Of a stretch of DNA of 64,000 nt, positions 46,126 to 55,282 are shown one piece after another (position 1 is the first letter of the stretch; every line of letters starts with the position of its first letter). A program made the translations under genes and the position numbers. The stretch comes from Patescibacteria group bacterium. GTDB lineage: Bacteria > Patescibacteriota > Microgenomatia > UBA1406 > GWC2-37-13. The notes below the pieces were generated by a model. The model was not told the DNA's origin. It ran no database searches and saw only the letters and a program-made list of their open reading frames with translations. The DNA is taken from positions 208,155 through 272,154 of the forward strand of contig JANWUX010000001.1 of assembly GCA_025057905.1 (NCBI GenBank). Direction: 5' to 3'.

Positions 46126-47803
46126 ATTTAACCAAAAAACTTTTCTTTATTCTGATAATTTCTTTGAGCTTCTTTGTTCGTTTTTTTCAGATTGATCGAT
46201 TGCCTTATGGACTTTTACCGGATGAAGCCAGTATTGGTTACAATGCATATTCAATTTTAGTTACTGGCAGAGACGAGCACAACAAAAAGTTTCCTCTAGT
46301 TTTTGAGGCTTTTGGTGACCAAAAACTTCCACTTTACATCTACCTTACCGTACCAGTCATAAAACTTTTTGATCTGAGTAATTTTAGCCCTCGATTTGTT
46401 GCTGGAATTTCGGGCGTAATTTTTATTCTTTTAATCTTTAAACTCACCCGGATTCTTGGTTTTGGAGTAAATCAATCACCGTTTGCTTCAACAATTGTTT
46501 CAATTAGCCCCTGGACAATAATGCTAAGCCGTTTGTCTTTCGAGGCTTCTCTAGGTCTGGTCCTTTTTTCTTCTGGATTGTATTTTCTTGTCAGAAACAA
46601 ATCAAAAAATGACTTCTTTATTTCATTGCTATTTTTCTCTTTGACTTTCTTTTCATATATTCCCTACCGCTTCGTTAGTCCTTTGTTATCTCTTTTTATT
46701 ACTCAAGTTATTCAAAAAAATCGGTTTCGAAGTTTTATTTAGGATTCGTTTACTTAGGGCTATATCTAATCTTGTATCTTTTTCAGATTCAAGCCACAAA
46801 TTTTGCTCGCTTTAGTCAGATAACTTCCAACAGTGTTCTTGGTCTTGTTCTTAAAATTAATGAGTATCGTAATCACTGTTTGGATTTCTCTCCTCAGCTA
46901 TTATGTTACTTGATCGCCAATAAAATAACTTTCTTTGTTCGAGAGTTCTTTTTCCGTTATCTAAAACTATTTTCTACTGATTATTTATTTATTTCCGGTG
47001 ACTTTGAACTGAAATACTTAAACGTTGACCAATTTGGTTTATTACCGTTCATCTTTATTCCTTTTTATGTTGCCTTTTGGATCGTGCTGATAGATAAATT
47101 AATAAAAAGGAAGATCGGCCATCTTGAAAAATTAATTACTTTTAGTTTAATTATCACCCCAATTCCTAATCTTTTAGTTAGTGATCCCCAGAAAGTCAGA
47201 CTTTCTCCAATGATTCCATTTTTAATCTTGGCTTTAGTTATTGGATTTAACTTTTTTCTGGGAATTATAAGGTCTGAAATAAGAAAATGGGTTTATATAA
47301 CAACATATTTGGTCTCCTCGATTTATTTTGTTTTTTTTAGTGTAAGCCTCTTTGTTCACTTTAATAAATACGAGATTAATTATTACTCCCATGTCAGACG
47401 CCTGATTGAATTTATGATACAAAAACCAGAATCGGAATTTTTTATTAGAAATTACCCGGAACTTCCTATCATCTATGCCTTTTATTCAAAGCTTAATCCA
47501 ACAATCGATCAGAAAGAAGCCAAGCGCAAGAAAAGAGATCAACTAGGCGCTTTTCACATAGAAAAAATAAGAAACGTCAACATGACTGAAAAGAAAATTG
47601 AGGAAATTTATTGTCAATTAAAAAATAAAAACCTTCTCTCTAACAAAAATTACATCTACGCAATCAACGAAAATCTCATCGACAATCAAAAAATCAGCAA
47701 AGCCGAAAAGATAATTTTTTCAAAAGATACTTCTCTTCAATTAATCTTCGTTTACAGCCTAAATGAAATTAACTCTCAATTTATTAGTTGCCTACCAGAT
47801 TAA
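46122..47803 (+). pseudogene. GT-C glycosyltransferase split by a one-base shift
   Basis: Two track ORFs (46122-46742 and 46772-47803) are one gene. The first ends in TAG at 46740. Reading one base back, the frame continues YLGFVYLGLYLILYLFQIQA with no interruption. Restoring one base in the A7 run (46714-46720) or the nearby T4 run (46733-46736) gives a full GT-C protein of about 560 residues. The first loop is LLPDEASIGYNAYSILVTGRDEHNKKFPL, near-identical in layout to the 53033 product. It could be a real mutation, a sequencing error, or a slippage-controlled gene. Confidence 0.8.
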
Positions 47804-47805
47804 AA

Positions 47806-49261
47806 ATGACACTTTGGCAAAAAATACTTTTTTGCTTAATTTTAGCCTTTTGGGTTTATTTCAGAATCTCGCCAATTATTAATCTCACCGTTCCCTACAC
47901 CTATGATCAAGGAAGAGATTTTTTGAAAGTCAAAGAGATGGTAGAAGAAAAAAACCTCCCTTTTATTGGGCCAACAACGGGTCGTGAAGGAATTTTTCAT
48001 GGTGTCTGGATCTATTATTTTTTATCAATTCCTTACCTGCTTACTGGAGGTGAACCCATAAGCTTTTATTTATTTTTCTTCTTCCTAAATTTACTCTCAA
48101 ACATTTTTTTCTTTTTATTTCTGCAAAAGAACTTCAATCTTTTAGCAGGTTTTCTTTTTCTCGCAATTACATCTGTTTCTGATTATTTTGTTAGAATTGC
48201 TTTTTTTCCCAGCAACGATCATCTTTCTCCTATCTTTGTTATTTTTTTTATCATTTCAAGCTATTTTTATTTTAAGAATAAAAAAAAACAAGCAACTATT
48301 TCTAATTGGCATTTTTTCTGGATTTATCCTTGAATCAGAGTTTGCCTTTGGCATATTCTTTATCCCTTCTGTTTTTATCTCTCTCTTCATCTTTGAAAGA
48401 TTCCCTTTTATGAAAAAACTTCCATTTTTTCTCACTGGCCTTCTCTTGCCATTAATTCCAAGATTATCATTTGAGATTAAAAACAACTTTCTTCAGACAA
48501 GAAACTTTTTTAGATATCTTGTAGAGAAAACATCTCTTACTCAAATTAACCCAGGTGATGTCTTATCCAGAAGATTTGAGTTATTTTTTCAATATTTAAG
48601 GGAAATATTTATCTTTGAATTTCTTTCTTTGATGATCGTCATTCTCTCAGGTTTAACTCTTTTACTTTTTTTCAAGGAGTTATCAAGAAAAAAATGGATC
48701 TTTTTTCTTCTTTTTTGTCTCACTTTGGTTTTTCTACTTTCTTTAATTTATTCTCGAGGCCAATTTTATTCTTATTATCTCAACGGCATTCAATACTTAA
48801 TCTTTAGTTTTTTAGTATTGCCTTTAATGACGATGCGAAGAAAGTTAATAAAAATTATCTTAACAGGGATCTTTATTTTTTATCTGGTGATTATTGTGAT
48901 CTATTTTAAAACTTCAATTACCAATAAAAAAATTCCTCTTGTCGGCTTAAGAGCGGACAAGGAAATCATTAACTACTTGATAAAGAAAACAAACAATCAG
49001 GAATTTTGTCTAAGAATCTACACTCCACCAGTAATTCCTTATACCTATCAGTATCTAATTGTTTTTTACCAGAAAAAGAATCTTGTAAAGCAACCTAACC
49101 TCGATTTTTATCAGAGCAGATGCTACTTTATCATTGATTATGATGAGTATAAATTTCGAGTTGAGAATTGGAGAAAGAATAACACTCCAGTAAACGCTCG
49201 ATTGATCGAAGAAAAGTTATTTGAAAACAAAACTAGGCTAGAGATTTATGAAATCATGTAG
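47806..49261 (+). pseudogene. GT-C glycosyltransferase ('DQGRD' type) split at an A9 run
   Basis: Track ORFs 47788-48333 and 48188-49261 are one gene. The ATG at 47806 (MTLWQKILFCLIL) is a better start than the upstream codon. The first loop is VPYTYDQGRDFLKVKEMVEEKNLPFIGPTTGREGIFHGVWIYYFL. In frame one the run AATAAAAAAAAAC leads to QATISNWHFFW and stop; dropping one A gives KKQLFLIGIFSGFILESEFAFG, which fits the family. The full protein would have about 484 residues. The A9 run at 48280-48288 is a classic slippage site. Confidence 0.8.
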
Positions 49262-50354
49262 AAAGAATTTATTCTTGTTTTTGATTTTTGGTTTGTTGAT
49301 TTTTGTTAACTTGACTCGCTCTTACTCACAATTCAAGATTAATCTCCTTTTTAATCAATTTGACTTTAAGAAGTATGAAAACCAATATCTTCAGTCTCAG
49401 TGGGTGATCCCCAATAGCCAACATCCAATTGGGGATGATGTTCTGTATACCTATGCTGGCGTGAAATATCTTAAAGGAACTGACCCATCACTTCTTAATC
49501 CGGAACACCCACCATTAGGGAAAAATTTAATTGGCATAAGCGCTCTTTATCTAAAAAACGAGTATTTCTTTAGTTTAGGGAGCGGCGTTTTTTGTGCTCT
49601 TAGTTTTTTTTTGCTTATCTATAAAAAAATTTTGAGAAAAAAAATCATTGCTTTTCTCTTGACTGTTGCTGTATTTTTAGAACCAGTGTTTATTGCAAAT
49701 ATCTTCTCCACTAATCTTGATCTTTTGTTTTTTGGCCTTTTTTGCCTTTATTTATTCTTTACTATTAGCTATCAAGAAAGACAAAGTTTTTTTTCTCTTT
49801 TTTTGGTAAGTATTTTTTTTGGTTTTATGATTAGCGTCAAAGTCTATCTTCTTTCTGTACCAGTGATCACCGCCACCGTGATCTATTTGCTAGCCAAAAG
49901 AAACTTTCCAGGTATTTTTTTCTTTGGTATTAGTCTTTTAGTTTCATTTTTTATACTTATAGTCAGTTATTTTCAATATTTTCTAAAGGGTCACTCTTTC
50001 CTTGATTTTCTGAGCCTTCAAAAATACATTTTTGCTTTTCATGTCCAAGGTAGACAAGAAGCCTTATTTATAAATCCAGGTCTTTTTGAGCTTCTCTTTT
50101 TTGGCCGGTACTACCCAGACCTAAAAAAACCGGCCCAAGAAGCTCACTTTAGTCCCGTTTGGCCAATTATTACCTATTTTGGAGTATTAGGCTTGTGTTT
50201 TAAAAATAACTGGTTATTACCAATCATTTGGTCCAGTACTTACATTTTTTTCAACCTTCTCACTTTTCCAAATGTTCGATATCTAATTCCCTTGCTTCCT
50301 TTTGTTTATCTGTTTTTTGCTGGTTTTCTAGTCAGAAAGATCAAAATAGATTAA
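49248..50354 (+). CDS. GT-C glycosyltransferase, PMT-like with 'EHPPLGK' motif
   Basis: The 368-residue product has eight or nine spans. The external loop reads HPIGDDVLYTYAGVKYLKGTDPSLLNPEHPPLGKNLIGISALYL. The EHPPLGK motif is a hallmark of protein O-mannosyltransferase-like enzymes. A second polar loop (KYIFAFHVQGRQEALF) lies near residue 255. It may glycosylate proteins rather than glycan. It overlaps the preceding frame by 14 bases. Confidence 0.78.
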   Translation: MKSCRKNLFLFLIFGLLIFVNLTRSYSQFKINLLFNQFDFKKYENQYLQSQWVIPNSQHPIGDDVLYTYAGVKYLKGTDPSLLNPEHPPLGKNLIGISALYLKNEYFFSLGSGVFCALSFFLLIYKKILRKKIIAFLLTVAVFLEPVFIANIFSTNLDLLFFGLFCLYLFFTISYQERQSFFSLFLVSIFFGFMISVKVYLLSVPVITATVIYLLAKRNFPGIFFFGISLLVSFFILIVSYFQYFLKGHSFLDFLSLQKYIFAFHVQGRQEALFINPGLFELLFFGRYYPDLKKPAQEAHFSPVWPIITYFGVLGLCFKNNWLLPIIWSSTYIFFNLLTFPNVRYLIPLLPFVYLFFAGFLVRKIKID

Positions 50355-50362
50355 AATAGGGT

Positions 50363-51079
50363 ATGAAAAATCTAACTGTTGTTATCTACTCTCCCCAGGA
50401 TAATTATCAATTAAAACAATCAATAGAAAATGCTGAAATCCTTTCAAAATTCATCACTATCGTTTATCCTAATTCTCCAATTGTCGAGACGGTTAGAGAA
50501 ATAGGAATAAAAAAAGCTCAGACCGAATGGGTATTGATTATTGATGCCGACGAGCGCATTTCTCTCTCCTTGTCCGAAGAGATCAAAAAAACTATTCAAC
50601 AAGAAAATTTTGGCGCTTACAAAATTCCTCGAAAAAATATCTTTACTTTAAGAAATGATCACATTTGTCAAAAAAAATGGTTAAGATGGGGTGGCTGGTG
50701 GCCGGATTATCAAATCCGCCTCATTAACAAAAAAAACCTCATTTGCTGGCCAAAAGTTATTCACGCCTCCCCGATCATCAAAGGAAAAATTGGCACTCTT
50801 TCTCAGCCCATTTATCATTATTTTCACAGTGATTTAAGATCAATGGTCAATAAAACCATTGTTTTTGAAACGATTGAGGCTGAGTTACTTTTTGAAGCAA
50901 AAAAAAAGGCGTCTACTCTCACTTTTTTTAGAAAATTCTTCGGCGAACTGGGACGTCGGCTTGTTAGGAATCGAGGTTTTCTTGACGGCTCAATCGGTAT
51001 CCTCGAGTCAATTTACCAGGCTTTCTCAAAAACTATCACTTATCTTTTTCTTTATGAAAAAATCGTCACTGACAAGTAA
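50363..51079 (+). CDS. GT2 glycosyltransferase, WaaE-like (paralogue of 44400)
   Basis: The 238-residue enzyme has LTVVIYSPQDNYQLKQSIENA, EWVLIIDADERISLSLSEEI (DxD) and KIPRKNIF... WLRWGGWWPDYQIRLINKKNLICW. These copy the 44400 product in order and spacing. The C-terminal third has FLDGSIGILESIYQAFSKTITYLFLYEK, a probable membrane contact. It overlaps the next gene by 26 bases. Confidence 0.85.
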   Translation: MKNLTVVIYSPQDNYQLKQSIENAEILSKFITIVYPNSPIVETVREIGIKKAQTEWVLIIDADERISLSLSEEIKKTIQQENFGAYKIPRKNIFTLRNDHICQKKWLRWGGWWPDYQIRLINKKNLICWPKVIHASPIIKGKIGTLSQPIYHYFHSDLRSMVNKTIVFETIEAELLFEAKKKASTLTFFRKFFGELGRRLVRNRGFLDGSIGILESIYQAFSKTITYLFLYEKIVTDK

Positions 51080-52139
51080 AACTGTCGGCGTTTATTCACC
51101 TTTTCTTGATGTTTTGGGTGGAGGGGAAAAACATCTTTTTGCTATCTTGGAGGTTTTTTCTCAAAAAGGCGCAACCGTCTCTTTTTTTTGGAAAGAAAAC
51201 CTCTCTTCGCTTGTTTTTAAGCGGTTTGGTTTTGATTTTGTAAAAAAAGCCAATTGGCTTTCTGTTGATTTGATTAAAACCTCCTGGAGGAAGATGATAT
51301 TCTTGAGAAAATTTGATTACTTTTTTTACGTCCCCGACGGAAGTTACTTTTTTTCAACCGCAAAAAAAAATTTTATTTTTGCTATGGTTCCTGATAAAAA
51401 ACTTTACTCTCTTCACCTGCTAAACCGACTTAAGCTTCTTAATTATCAATTTTTAAGTAACTCGCCGTACACAAGTGAGTGGCTGAAAAGATGGGGAATT
51501 AGAAGCTTTGTGATTTTACCTTATGTAAGCGAGGAGTTCTTTCTAACCAATAAATCAATAAAAGAAAAAATTATCCTTGTTGTTGGCCGTTTCTTTCCTC
51601 ATCTTCACTCTAAAAATCACGAAAAAGCGATTGAAATCTTCGTTGAATTAAAGAAAAAAAGCCCTCTCTTTAAAGATTACCGCCTTATTCTAGTTGGAGG
51701 CTTAAAAAAAGAGGATCATGATTATTTTAATCATCTAAGATTCCTTTCAAAAAAAAATTCTCATATCGTCATTCTTCCTAACCTATCTCTCAGAACATTG
51801 CTCACTTACTATCATCAAGCTCGATACCTCTGGCACTTTACTGGTCTTGGGGTTGACGAAGCTCGTCAACCAGAGAGAGTCGAGCATCTTGGTTTGGCTC
51901 CTCTTGAAGCTGCAGCCTCTGGCTGTTTTATTCTTTGTCATCGCTCGGGCGGTCCAAGGAAACTCTTTAGACATCAACCAGATGTTCTCTTTGAAAATGA
52001 AAAAGAGTTAGTCGAGAAAATGGTCCTAGTAGAAAAATATCCCTCATTGAGAGAAAGAATTATCAAGAACAATCTGAGATTAATCAGAAAAAAATTTACT
52101 AGAAAAGTATTTAGCCGTCGAGTTTCAGAGCTTTTCTAG
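51054..52139 (+). CDS. family 4 glycosyltransferase
   Basis: The track starts at 50859, inside the previous gene. The ATG at 51054 (MKKSSLTSKTVGVYSPFLDVLGGGEKHLFAILE) is right, since the glycine-rich loop of GT-B enzymes follows directly. The product has 361 residues. The C-terminal GT4 features are ILVVGRFFPHLHSKNHEKAIEIF, ILVGGLKKEDHDYF, and HLGLAPLEAAASGCFILCHRSGGPRKL (EX7E-type region with one Glu). It sits in the tail of the island. Confidence 0.85.
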   Translation: MKKSSLTSKTVGVYSPFLDVLGGGEKHLFAILEVFSQKGATVSFFWKENLSSLVFKRFGFDFVKKANWLSVDLIKTSWRKMIFLRKFDYFFYVPDGSYFFSTAKKNFIFAMVPDKKLYSLHLLNRLKLLNYQFLSNSPYTSEWLKRWGIRSFVILPYVSEEFFLTNKSIKEKIILVVGRFFPHLHSKNHEKAIEIFVELKKKSPLFKDYRLILVGGLKKEDHDYFNHLRFLSKKNSHIVILPNLSLRTLLTYYHQARYLWHFTGLGVDEARQPERVEHLGLAPLEAAASGCFILCHRSGGPRKLFRHQPDVLFENEKELVEKMVLVEKYPSLRERIIKNNLRLIRKKFTRKVFSRRVSELF

Positions 52140-53036
52140 ATGAATAAAAACTTATTTCAGTTCTCCGTTATCATTCCCGTCTATAAGAATTATCAGTTCT
52201 TTTTAAAAAATCTAAAAAGAAATTATCGATTTTTATCTGATTGTCAGTTAATTGTAGTAAATGATTATCCGGCAGTCAAAATAAGAAAGATGATCTTGCA
52301 CATCTACCCTTCAATCACGGTAATTGACAATGAGAGAAACCTTGGTTTTGGAGAGAGCATTAATCAAGGGGTTAAAATGGCTAAAGGGAAGTATCTTTTT
52401 TTGCTTAATTCCGATGTTATCATCCAAGATTTCTCATTTAAAAAAATTATTGATTTGTTCAGAAAAAACACCAGGCTTTTTGCCGTCAGTCTAATCCAAA
52501 AAGAAAAAAATGGTAAGACAGTTGGCGCCAACCGGGGTTTCTTTAAAGACGGTCTAATTTATCACCAGTCAAGAATCTTCGATCAAGACAAACCGAGTTT
52601 TAATTTTTGGGCTGAGGGTGGCTCAACAATTTTAAGAAAAGATATCTTTGAAAGATTAGGAGGGTTTGATGATCTTTTTTCGCCTTTTTATTGGGAAGAT
52701 GTCGACTTGAGCTATCGAGCTTGGAAGGCAGGTTATGAAATAATCTTTGACCCAAGAGTGGTCGTAATCCATCATCATGAAACCACCATCAGCCGGTACT
52801 TTAAAAAGGACACTGTAAGGAAAATCGCCCTTAGAAATCAACTTCTTTTTTTCTGGAAGAATGTTACTGACAGCTCTCTCTGGAAAAATCATTTTTTTCA
52901 TCTTTTAGGCTACATAAATCAACCAGGATTTTTTGAAGCTTTTTTTAGATTGCATAAATTAATATCAAGAAGAAACAAAGTCTTAAAATTGTTTAAAAAA
53001 ACAGATAAAGAGATTCTTGACTTGTTTCAATCATGA
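52140..53036 (+). CDS. GT2 glycosyltransferase, rhamnosyltransferase-like
   Basis: The 298-residue product starts directly after the previous stop with no gap. Motifs: FSVIIPVYKNYQFFLKNLKRN, LGFGESINQGVKMAKGKYLFLLNSDVI (DxD-like), GSTILRKDIFERLGGFDDLFSPFYWEDVDLSYRAWKAGYEIIFDPRVVVIHHHETT. The WEDVDLxxRxxxxG pattern fits the WbbL/rhamnosyl branch. It overlaps the next gene by 4 bases, so the block 50363-54607 is one transcript. Confidence 0.88.
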   Translation: MNKNLFQFSVIIPVYKNYQFFLKNLKRNYRFLSDCQLIVVNDYPAVKIRKMILHIYPSITVIDNERNLGFGESINQGVKMAKGKYLFLLNSDVIIQDFSFKKIIDLFRKNTRLFAVSLIQKEKNGKTVGANRGFFKDGLIYHQSRIFDQDKPSFNFWAEGGSTILRKDIFERLGGFDDLFSPFYWEDVDLSYRAWKAGYEIIFDPRVVVIHHHETTISRYFKKDTVRKIALRNQLLFFWKNVTDSSLWKNHFFHLLGYINQPGFFEAFFRLHKLISRRNKVLKLFKKTDKEILDLFQS

Positions 53037-54607
53037 AAAAATCACTATTTTTTGTTTTTGTTATCAGTCTCCTTTCAACTTTTTTGTTTCTCTTCAAAAT
53101 AACCAGAGTTCCCCCGGCTTTAAATGCTGATGAAGCCACTAACGCGTATGATGCCTATTCTATTCTTTTGACTGGTCAAGATCAGCATGGTCACTTTCTG
53201 CCTCTGCGATTTCAGTCTTTTGGTGACTATAAACTGCCAGTAATAACTTATCTTTTAATTCCCTGGGTAGCAGTTTTTGGTCTGACCGAATGGGCCGTAA
53301 GACTGGTTAACCTGCCATTCGTCTTCTTTTTTCCAATTTTAGTTTATCTTCTGACAAAAGAACTTTTTCGGTCAACCCCGATAGCCATGATTGCTTCTTT
53401 TTTAACTGGATTCTCACCGGGGCTTCAGACGCTCGGTCGACAAGCCCATGAAGGTTATCTGACGGCTTTTTTTCTAACTTTATCTTTTTACTTAATATTG
53501 AAGGGAATGAAAAGAATCTCTTTTGGTTACGTAATTGTCTTTGGCCTTTCTTATTTTTTGTTTCTCTTTGGTTATCACTCATCTCGAATCTGGGTCTTGA
53601 TGATTATTGGTCTTCTAGTTTATCTAACTTTGAAAAAGAAGATTTCATTTTACTACCTTTTAATAAGCTTAATAATCACTCTTTTCTTTATATACACAGA
53701 TCTTCGCTATCAACCAACAAGAGTTGTCAATCTCATGTTTTTTAAAACGCCTGGCTTTGCAAGCAAACTAACCGAGTTAAGAAATGAAACTCCATTTCAA
53801 GTACTTCATAACTTATTTACACTTGCCTTTCGAGAGCTAACTAGTAATTATTTAATCTACTTCTCGCCTCAGTTTCTGGTGATTGAGGGAGATAAAAATC
53901 CCCGCTTCGGCTTTGAGGGTGTCTCACCGATAACACCAGTAGAATATTTATTCATCTTCATCGGTCTTTATTTTCTCTTTGCTAACAGGGAAAAGTGGCG
54001 TTGGCTGATTCTAATATTAATTTTGCTGGCGCCATTTTCTGGAAGTTTATCCTGGGCGAAACAATCCCTCACTCGAACCGTTTTTCTTCTTATACCTTTT
54101 TTTATTGTTGCTAGTTATGGCTTCTTTAACTTTATAAAGAAAACTAATCTTTTGTTAGGTCTTTTTTTTGTACTTTTTTATATTCTTTTCTTATTTTTCT
54201 CTTGGGAGTTTTACTTTTTTCACTATCCAAAAAGAGCAGTGGTCCTTCGAAGTTGGCAGGTTGGTTACCGAGAATTGGCTGATTATATAAAAACAAATTA
54301 TCACAAATTTGACCGCTTTTACCTTACTCGAAAAAACGGACAACCCTACATTTTTCTTCTTTTTTTTCTTCGTTATCCACCCCAGCGATTTCAACAGCAA
54401 GCCAGGCTCTTACCCCCTGATGAGTACGGCTTTACTCAAGTAAGAGAGTTTGACAAATTCTATTTTGAACTCTGGCCTATCAAGGAAACGAAAAACTATG
54501 TCATCATTGGTTATCCCGACGATTTCAATCTTCACGAAGAAAAAAAACTTAAGGAAATCAAGATCGGGACAGAAACTATCTTTCTAATAAAGGAAGTTAG
54601 AGACTGA
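53033..54607 (+). CDS. GT-C glycosyltransferase, 'DEA' type
   Basis: The 524-residue polytopic protein has the first loop ALNADEATNAYDAYSILLTGQDQHGHFLPLRFQSFGDYKLPVITYLLIP, which is the same pattern as the frameshifted 46122 gene and the 40340 fragment. WAVRLVNLPFVFFFPILVYLLTKELF follows. The C-terminal 110 residues are an external mixed domain. This is the intact reference copy for the damaged paralogues. Its stop abuts that of the convergent CPBP gene with no base between. Confidence 0.78.
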   Translation: MKKSLFFVFVISLLSTFLFLFKITRVPPALNADEATNAYDAYSILLTGQDQHGHFLPLRFQSFGDYKLPVITYLLIPWVAVFGLTEWAVRLVNLPFVFFFPILVYLLTKELFRSTPIAMIASFLTGFSPGLQTLGRQAHEGYLTAFFLTLSFYLILKGMKRISFGYVIVFGLSYFLFLFGYHSSRIWVLMIIGLLVYLTLKKKISFYYLLISLIITLFFIYTDLRYQPTRVVNLMFFKTPGFASKLTELRNETPFQVLHNLFTLAFRELTSNYLIYFSPQFLVIEGDKNPRFGFEGVSPITPVEYLFIFIGLYFLFANREKWRWLILILILLAPFSGSLSWAKQSLTRTVFLLIPFFIVASYGFFNFIKKTNLLLGLFFVLFYILFLFFSWEFYFFHYPKRAVVLRSWQVGYRELADYIKTNYHKFDRFYLTRKNGQPYIFLLFFLRYPPQRFQQQARLLPPDEYGFTQVREFDKFYFELWPIKETKNYVIIGYPDDFNLHEEKKLKEIKIGTETIFLIKEVRD

Positions 54608-55276
54608 CTACACTTTAATTATTCCGATGAGTAGATTATAGATAGAATGAATAAAAATTGGTGAGAAAAGACTTTGCCGCCAAAGAAAAATCAGTCCGTT
54701 GACTATTGATAGAAAAACATTTGTTATTAAAGCCAAGAAAAGAAAACTGCCCGTTGTTCTTGGGTCTGAAAAAAGAATCGGAATATGAAGAAAAAAAAAC
54801 AAAACACTTGCAAAAAAAGTCGATGAAAATAAGTTCTTCGAGTCCTCATAAAGTCTTTTTAGAATAAATCCTCGAGAAATAACTTCCTCATGAAAAGCAG
54901 AAACAAGAGAAACAAAAATAAAAAAAAGAAAAGAATCAGGTATTAGTAAATTTTCAAGAGAGAAAAAATCACCGGTTCTTAAATAGTAACCGAAGAAAAT
55001 CGTTATTAATAAGATTAAAATTAAAGATGAAGCATAAAAAAAATCATTGATGATCAACTTGGGTCTGAAGAAAAGATATAAACTCTCAAAAATGGGTTTT
55101 TTTTCGATTTTTTTTATGTAATAAAAAACTGGCAAAGTGAAAACTAAAAATTTGATGATTATCTCATCAAACCAAATCGGCATTTTAAAATAAGAGCGAT
55201 AAAAAGCCCAGACAATCAAGATGACTGCCCAAAAGTTTAATGCTTTCTGAACTGGTTTTTTTTCTTTTTTTGCCAT
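54608..55276 (-). CDS. CPBP-family intramembrane metalloprotease (CAAX/Abi type)
   Basis: The 222-residue membrane protein carries the three CPBP motifs: SAFHEEVISRGFILKRLYE (EExxxR) near residue 128, FASVLFFFLHIPILF (FxxxH) near 158, and a late SPIFIHSIYNLL (HxxxN/D). Members cleave prenylated or membrane peptides or act in self-protection. Its start lies 7 bases from the rpoD stop, on the same strand, so it may be at the tail of the dnaG-rpoD unit. Confidence 0.85.
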   Translation of the reverse strand: MAKKEKKPVQKALNFWAVILIVWAFYRSYFKMPIWFDEIIIKFLVFTLPVFYYIKKIEKKPIFESLYLFFRPKLIINDFFYASSLILILLITIFFGYYLRTGDFFSLENLLIPDSFLFFIFVSLVSAFHEEVISRGFILKRLYEDSKNLFSSTFFASVLFFFLHIPILFSDPRTTGSFLFLALITNVFLSIVNGLIFLWRQSLFSPIFIHSIYNLLIGIIKV

Positions 55277-55282
55277 TGAAAT

